Shown here: in pieces, positions 13,822-17,349 of the stretch
Layout: each line of letters begins with the position of its first letter
Position numbering within the stretch: the first letter of the stretch is position 1
DNA from: Candidatus Adlerbacteria bacterium
GTDB taxonomy: Bacteria; Patescibacteriota; Minisyncoccia; Phycocordibacterales; SBAW01
DNA length: 17,349 nt
Reading direction: 5' to 3'
Assembly (NCBI GenBank): GCA_903824155.1
Contig: CAIJVL010000042.1
Location: forward strand, 1 to 17,349
The notes under the pieces: generated by a model
Seen by the model: only the letters and a program-made list of their open reading frames with translations
What the model was told of the DNA's origin: nothing
Databases searched by the model: none
Program-made: the position numbers and the translations under genes

Positions 13822-15516
13822 TTACATCTGCTCGGGGGCTCCGATGCCTAACACTTGCAGGCCTTTGGCTAGGGTTTGCTCGACTGCTGTTGCAAGGAGG
13901 ATGCCATACTTTTCGTTTTCACTGCCGATAATTTTGCCGCTGGCATACCAGCTGTTAAACGCCGCAGCCAATTCGGTAAGGTAGGTTGTTAGATAATGAG
14001 GCTCGAGTTCTTTGGCGGCATACGCAACCACATCTGGGTAATGCACGAGGGTGCGCTCAAGCGCGTTGGCATGTTCAGGTTTACTATCGGTTCCACCCTC
14101 AACCCCGGCCTCTTTGGCAGCTTTGATAAGCGAAAGCGCCCGCGTATGCGCATACTGCAGGTACGGGCCGGAGTCTCCCTCTATCGAAAGCGATTTTTCA
14201 GGGTCAAAGATAATATCTTTGCCGCTGCCTTGCTTAAGCACCGTGTATTTAATTGCGCCCACCGCAACTTGTTCGGCCACTTTTTCAGTGTCGGCCAGCT
14301 CCCTACCCTGCATCTTTTCCTTAGCATCCTCCATCAAATCCTTAAGCAAAGACTCTCCGGTAATAACATTACCAGTGCGCGATGACATTTTGCCCTCGAC
14401 AAAGCGCATCATGCCGTGCGTTACATGCGTTGTTTTGTTGGCAATATCTTTAATCTCATCAATTTTCTTTGCAGCAGCGAGCACTACTTTAAAGTATTCC
14501 TTCTGCTCGCTTGCCGTCACGGTAATAGACATGTCAAAGTTGTCTGTCTCTTCTTTAAGTTTAAGCAGACCTAAATCTTTAGCCTCATACGTTGTAAGCC
14601 CTGCCTTTGTAAGAAAAACGCGTGTATGCAAGCCGTCTTGCTCGCCTTTGTACACAATAGCTCCTTCACTCTCTTCAAACACCTTGCCGATGTTTTTCTT
14701 AACCAGCTCTAGGCCCACCTGCCAAGACTCGCTTTCAAAAAAGTATTTATCAAACTTCGTGCCGAGTATTGCGTAGATCTTTTCAAACTCCTCCAAAGAG
14801 TAGTTGCGGCCCTCTTCATACAGCGCCGCAATACTGTTATCACTTTCGTACACCTGCTTGTTTATCAAATCTATTGCCTCTTTATTTTGTTCGTACTCGG
14901 CCGAGCCATATGCATATGCGGAACCCCAGGCAAGCTCGGGCTTTTGCATTTTGCCCCAAATAGCTTTGGCAACGTGGAGGCCAACATCGCCCTGGTAGTT
15001 GGCGCGGGTAACCGTTGCCCCCGCATGCTCTAAAATGCGCGCAATGCTCTCGCCTATTGCGTTACTCATCAGGTGTCCAATGTGGAACTCTTTAAAAGGG
15101 TTTGGGTCGGTGTACTCGACCATTATTTTTTTACCTTTATACAAGTCATTGCCGCCCCACTCGCCTTCAGTTGCGGCAGCTTCAACCTCTTTAGTAACAG
15201 CCTCGCGCGTTAAGAAAAAGTTAATAAACCCCGCGCCCGCGACTTCCACACGTTCAACGGCTGGAAGAAAAACTTGTTGGACAGATACGCCGATGCCGTC
15301 TGCGGTGGAGGGTAGATGTGAGACAAGTTTTTCTTTCAGCTGTTCGGCAACTTCGCGGGGATTCTTCTTGAGTAGTTTTGCAGCAGCCAAGGCAGCGTTG
15401 GTAGCATAATCGCCATGTTCCATTTCTCCCGGCCGCTCGACGGCAAATTTTACTTCGCCAGCGCCAAGACTCTTAAGTGCCTCTTTAATTGCCTGTTCTA
15501 TATCTGCCTTAATCAC
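13822..15516 (-). CDS. argS: Arginyl-tRNA synthetase
   Basis: This encodes 564 aa from the GTG at 15516. It is a class I synthetase for tRNA-Arg. The N-terminal Add-1 domain contains ERPGEMEHGDYATNAAL and ends at VEVAGAGFINFFL. HIGH is HIGH (145-148) in DPNPFKEFHIGHLMSNAIGE, followed by NYQGDVGLHVAK. The KMSKS counterpart is KMSSRTGN, normal for ArgRS. The C-terminus has GPYLQYAHTRALSL and the DALR-type anticodon domain. The frame stays open to an ATG at 15795, but those 93 extra residues overlap the next gene and a terminator and look non-coding. The GTG is supported by TGT-TACTCT 6 nt upstream. Residues about 57-88 contain the palindromic insertion. Confidence 0.95.
   Translation of the reverse strand: MIKADIEQAIKEALKSLGAGEVKFAVERPGEMEHGDYATNAALAAAKLLKKNPREVAEQLKEKLVSHLPSTADGIGVSVQQVFLPAVERVEVAGAGFINFFLTREAVTKEVEAAATEGEWGGNDLYKGKKIMVEYTDPNPFKEFHIGHLMSNAIGESIARILEHAGATVTRANYQGDVGLHVAKAIWGKMQKPELAWGSAYAYGSAEYEQNKEAIDLINKQVYESDNSIAALYEEGRNYSLEEFEKIYAILGTKFDKYFFESESWQVGLELVKKNIGKVFEESEGAIVYKGEQDGLHTRVFLTKAGLTTYEAKDLGLLKLKEETDNFDMSITVTASEQKEYFKVVLAAAKKIDEIKDIANKTTHVTHGMMRFVEGKMSSRTGNVITGESLLKDLMEDAKEKMQGRELADTEKVAEQVAVGAIKYTVLKQGSGKDIIFDPEKSLSIEGDSGPYLQYAHTRALSLIKAAKEAGVEGGTDSKPEHANALERTLVHYPDVVAYAAKELEPHYLTTYLTELAAAFNSWYASGKIIGSENEKYGILLATAVEQTLAKGLQVLGIGAPEQM
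15256..15344 (-). repeat. Palindromic element in argS, homologous to the one in ileS
   Basis: Arms of 22 nt at 15256-15277 and 15323-15344 pair throughout, with only two non-Watson-Crick positions, around a 45-nt core at 15278-15322. It translates in frame as LPSTADGIGVSVQQVFLPA, between the native ArgS stretches VAEQLKEKL and VERVEVAGAGFINF. In ordinary ArgRS these two stretches are joined by a short linker. Confidence 0.9.
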
Positions 15517-15522
15517 TACACC

Positions 15523-15531
15523 AGAGTAACA
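15523..15531 (-). promoter_or_regulatory. Extended -10 (TGT TACTCT) for argS
   Basis: TGT-TACTCT ends 6 nt before the GTG at 15516. The hexamer is weak but the TGn extension and the spacing match the other genes, and the element lies just downstream of the preceding gene's terminator, where a new promoter is needed. Confidence 0.45.
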
Positions 15532-15544
15532 GAACGAGGGGTAT

Positions 15545-15576
15545 AAAAAAAGCAGGCCATCCGTATGGATGGCCTG
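15545..15576 (-). terminator. Intrinsic terminator of the 110-aa gene
   Basis: A perfect 10-bp stem (CAGGCCATCC type, arms 15553-15562 and 15567-15576) with a 4-nt loop is followed on the - strand by GC and then T7. It lies 26 nt beyond the stop codon. It isolates the unit from argS. Confidence 0.93.
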
Positions 15577-15601
15577 TATAAGTTGAACGATGTAGCAATG
15601 G

Positions 15602-15934
15602 TTACGCGGTCTTCTGCTGCTCGTTCTCCTGCGAAGCCTTACGGGCCTTTTCGTCGGCGCTCTTCTTCGAAGCATCCGAGAAAGACAGAACCTTCTCCGG
15701 GAAGATCCTTGTCTCTTGGCGCACTTCGATGACCAGATCGCGATACGGACACAATCGGATGAATGTCTTGCGCACTTCATCGCGGAGATTCCCATGCGTA
15801 TGAGCGTTCAGAACAGTCTCCTTGATCGGCTGCCAGAAGCGCAGCGTATACTTCTGATCGGGCACAGCGTTCATTCGCTCGATCAATTTGTCGTCAAAGC
15901 GCTTGTTCAGAGCTTCGATTGAAAATTTGGTCAT
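15602..15934 (-). CDS. 110-aa hypothetical protein in a strongly signalled unit
   Basis: This encodes 110 aa with no family I recognise. Residues 1-82 look like a compact globular domain (SIEALNKRFDDKLIERMNA, YTLRFWQPIKETVLNAHTH, VRKTFIRLCPYRDLVIEVRQE). Residues about 88-110 are a charged, Ala/Lys/Glu/Gln-rich tail that is probably disordered. There is no signal peptide or membrane helix, so it is cytoplasmic. The ATG at 15934 has a strong ribosome binding site, AAAGGGGTGAG at 15937-15947. Codon use differs from its neighbours: all six Ile codons are ATC and about ten of twelve Lys codons are AAG, while tmk next door mostly uses ATA/ATT. With its own consensus promoter and terminator it looks highly expressed; function unknown. 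Confidence 0.88.
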   Translation of the reverse strand: MTKFSIEALNKRFDDKLIERMNAVPDQKYTLRFWQPIKETVLNAHTHGNLRDEVRKTFIRLCPYRDLVIEVRQETRIFPEKVLSFSDASKKSADEKARKASQENEQQKTA

Positions 15935-15954
15935 TGCTCACCCCTTTTAAAAAC

Positions 15955-15975
15955 AGGGCTGCGGAATGCAGCCCT
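15955..15975 (-). promoter_or_regulatory. Leader hairpin upstream of the 110-aa gene
   Basis: AGGGCTGC and GCAGCCCT form a perfect 8-bp stem with a 5-nt loop, followed on the - strand by TGTTTTT and then the ribosome binding site. The stem begins about 9 nt after the predicted transcription start. It could be a 5' stabilising structure, an attenuator-like terminator, or a terminator for read-through from tmk. Confidence 0.65.
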
Positions 15976-15989
15976 TATCTACCTGTTAC

Positions 15990-16018
15990 ATTATATACCA
16001 AATATGGGTAAATGTCAA
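15990..16018 (-). promoter_or_regulatory. Consensus sigma-70-type promoter for the 110-aa gene
   Basis: On the - strand, TTGACA (16013-16018), a 17-nt spacer and TATAAT (15990-15995) match the consensus at all twelve positions. The predicted start near 15983 gives a leader of about 50 nt. It is the only full -35/-10 promoter I see in the window. Confidence 0.9.
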
Positions 16019-16044
16019 TAGCCAAGAAACCACTTAAAATAAGG

Positions 16045-16659
16045 CTATTTTAGGACTGCTTCTACCGCCGCTTTGACGTCTTTGTATACCTCTTCAACGG
16101 GGCGGTTGGCGTCTATTACTTTAGCTTGCGGGAGGGTTTTGGCAGTTTCCAGAAAGCCGTCGCGGATTTTGGTGCGGTCCTCCAGAGACATCTGCTCCAT
16201 TACATCAAATGCTTTGCCGGCTTCCCTTTGGCGATGCAAGCCTACTTCAGATGGCAAGTCTAAAATGATAGCTAAATCAATCGGTGCGTTTTTATAAATC
16301 TCGGCAACCGATGCTTCGACAATTGGCTTAAGCTCGGGTTGATTGCGCCCATAAATTTGGTACGCCATCATGGACACCCACGAGCGGTTTGATATGACAC
16401 TCTTCCCTGCCGCAAGCGCCGGCGCAACTAGCTCGGCCGCGTGCTGTGCGCGATCTGCCAAAAATAAAAATGCTTCGGTTAAAAGCGGCAAGCTGCCGTA
16501 CTTTTCGTGCAAAACAATCTCGCGCAGTTCTTTTCCAAGCGGTGTTCCTCCGGGCTCGCGCGTATACACAAAGTCAGGAAAGTCTTTTTTAAGCAGCTCT
16601 ATCTGCGTGTCTTTGCCCGCGCCGTCGCCGCCCTCAATTACTATAAATTTCCCTTGCAT
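16045..16659 (-). CDS. tmk: Thymidylate kinase
   Basis: This encodes 204 aa, normal for the family. It phosphorylates dTMP to dTDP with ATP. The P-loop is EGGDGAGKDTQ (9-19), with Asp where most have Ser. TREPGGTPLGKELREI is the dTMP-site signature, and FLFLADRAQH is typical. Two changes are unusual: the DRY motif, normally S-D-R-Y before the AYQG stretch, reads ISNRSWVSMMAYQ, replacing Asp by Asn and Tyr by Ser. The LID region (HRQREAGKAFDVMEQ) also lacks the common RDR-x-E. It starts 22 nt after the DUF2914 gene; TGG-TAACGT ends 7 nt before the ATG. Confidence 0.92.
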   Translation of the reverse strand: MQGKFIVIEGGDGAGKDTQIELLKKDFPDFVYTREPGGTPLGKELREIVLHEKYGSLPLLTEAFLFLADRAQHAAELVAPALAAGKSVISNRSWVSMMAYQIYGRNQPELKPIVEASVAEIYKNAPIDLAIILDLPSEVGLHRQREAGKAFDVMEQMSLEDRTKIRDGFLETAKTLPQAKVIDANRPVEEVYKDVKAAVEAVLK

Positions 16660-16666
16660 ATAAAGT

Positions 16667-16675
16667 ACGTTACCA
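16667..16675 (-). promoter_or_regulatory. Extended -10-like element (TGG TAACGT) for tmk
   Basis: TGG-TAACGT ends 7 nt before the tmk ATG and lies between the stop of the preceding gene and tmk. The hexamer keeps only T1, A2, A3 or A4 and T6 of the consensus, so it is weak, but position and TGn match the other genes. Confidence 0.4.
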
Positions 16676-16681
16676 CAGAGC

Positions 16682-17349
16682 TTACAGGGTTGCAGTCTGG
16701 AGCGGCACCGAGGTGGTCGCCTCTATTGCGGTAAAGGATATCCGGCCAATGAGCGCGCCGCTTGCGGTTTCAACATCGCAGCGCCACTCTCCGGGCATGA
16801 GCGCAGCTGTTGCGCTAAAGCCGCGATAACCGTCGGAGCGGCCGCCGGAGATGCTGTACGAGATGCGCGACTCGGTTATCCAGCCTTTACTTGCAGCGTC
16901 GTAATATTCCCACACGTGGTAAATGGGAGTACTAAGCTGTGTTGGCGCATACACGGATGAAAAGCAGTACGCGCTCTGCCCCGGTTCGTAATGCAAAGTC
17001 GCCGACGTATCGCGCCAAAAGACGTACCACGGCGCCGGCTCGTACAGCACCAAATAGTCGCCGGTCGATGATTTTAATACCGAATGGTACACGCCGATGT
17101 CCTTTAACGAGAGCGGCACGGGCGGGATAATATCAAAAAAGTAGAGGCCGTTAAAAATAATAAAGATGGTGCCGATAAGAACGACAATTTGCTGCAGCTG
17201 CCGTTTGCGGTTGCCGCGCAATACGGCAATAAAAAGCACGAGACAAAAAGCTCCATATCACCAGACCGATCGAAAAGAATGGCAGGAAATCATGCAGGTC
17301 CTGGTGAAATAGTTCAGCCCATAAAAATCCAAGGGCACCAATCTGCACG
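16682..17349 (-). pseudogene. DUF2914 membrane protein, frameshifted and cut by the window edge
   Basis: Two overlapping - strand frames make one protein. The upstream frame (17348 to about 17250) encodes a hydrophobic segment, LHDFLPFFSIGLVIWSF. The downstream frame (to the stop at 16682) continues VLFIAVLRGNRKRQLQQIVVLIGTIFIIF, then FFDIIPPVPLSLKDIGVYHSV, and ends with the soluble DUF2914 part: YHVWEYYDA, SYSISGGRSDGYRGFS, MPGEWRCDVETASGALIGRISF. Removing one base from the A5 run at 17245-17249 (T5 on the coding strand) joins them as WSFCLVLFIAV. It may be a real mutation, a sequencing error, or a slippage site. The downstream frame could be read alone from a GTG at 17239 (185 aa). DUF2914 proteins are membrane proteins of unknown role. 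Confidence 0.7.

Noticed and set aside
15517..15795. N-terminal extension of ArgRS from the ATG at 15795
   Set aside because: The extra 93 residues cover the terminator and part of the 110-aa gene in another frame, and are Arg/Ser/Cys-rich non-coding-like sequence. The GTG at 15516 gives the normal ArgRS start.
16017..16049. Inverted repeat AATAGCC/GGCTATT around the tmk stop and the -35 box
   Set aside because: Arms of 7 bp with a 19-nt loop and no T run make neither a good terminator nor a convincing operator.
1..17349. tRNA, rRNA, CRISPR array, insertion sequence or replication origin
   Set aside because: I looked for cloverleaf-like stems, regularly spaced direct repeats, transposase motifs and DnaA-box clusters and saw none. 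Coding density leaves little room for them.

Overview
The window looks like a chromosomal segment from a Candidate Phyla Radiation (Patescibacteria, Parcubacteria-like) bacterium. The reasons are trimmed housekeeping proteins (RecO of 193 aa without a zinc finger, S18 of 63 aa, MetRS without a C-terminal tRNA-binding domain), a eukaryote-like IleRS, an envelope protein built on GYAW...GWI repeats, large Ig-like/DUF11-like surface proteins, and almost no Shine-Dalgarno sequences. This assignment is inference; there is no rRNA or marker tree here. One gene is on the + strand and all others are on the - strand.

Layout from left to right. Positions 1-1549 hold an envelope segment: the N-terminus of an exported protein that runs off the left edge, a small single-pass membrane protein, and the divergent + strand GYAW-repeat exported protein. 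A two-way terminator at about 1548-1578 separates this from the rest. From 1595 to 6176, in - strand transcription order, come an AI-2E family membrane protein, metG, tatD, then rpsF-ssb-rpsR. From 6195 to 15516 are glyS, a 654-aa membrane-anchored surface protein, recO, ileS and argS. From 15545 to the right edge are a 110-aa unknown protein in its own well-defined transcription unit, tmk, and a frameshifted DUF2914 membrane protein.

Most genes serve translation (four aminoacyl-tRNA synthetases and two ribosomal proteins) or DNA metabolism (SSB, RecO, TatD, thymidylate kinase).

Four things stand out. (1) ileS and argS carry the same small palindromic element inserted in frame: the 45-bp cores are 40/45 identical, but the flanking inverted arms differ between copies while remaining self-complementary. 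ileS has a second, unrelated palindromic insertion, and a third is possible. (2) The IleRS catalytic half contains a complete histidine-phosphatase (phosphoglycerate mutase-like) domain with its RHG and second histidine motifs intact. (3) Ten gene starts have a -10-like hexamer, often with an upstream TG, that ends only 6-8 nt before the start codon, which predicts leaderless mRNAs. (4) The 110-aa gene is the exception: it has a perfect -35/17/-10 promoter, a leader hairpin, a strong ribosome binding site, different codon use and its own terminator.
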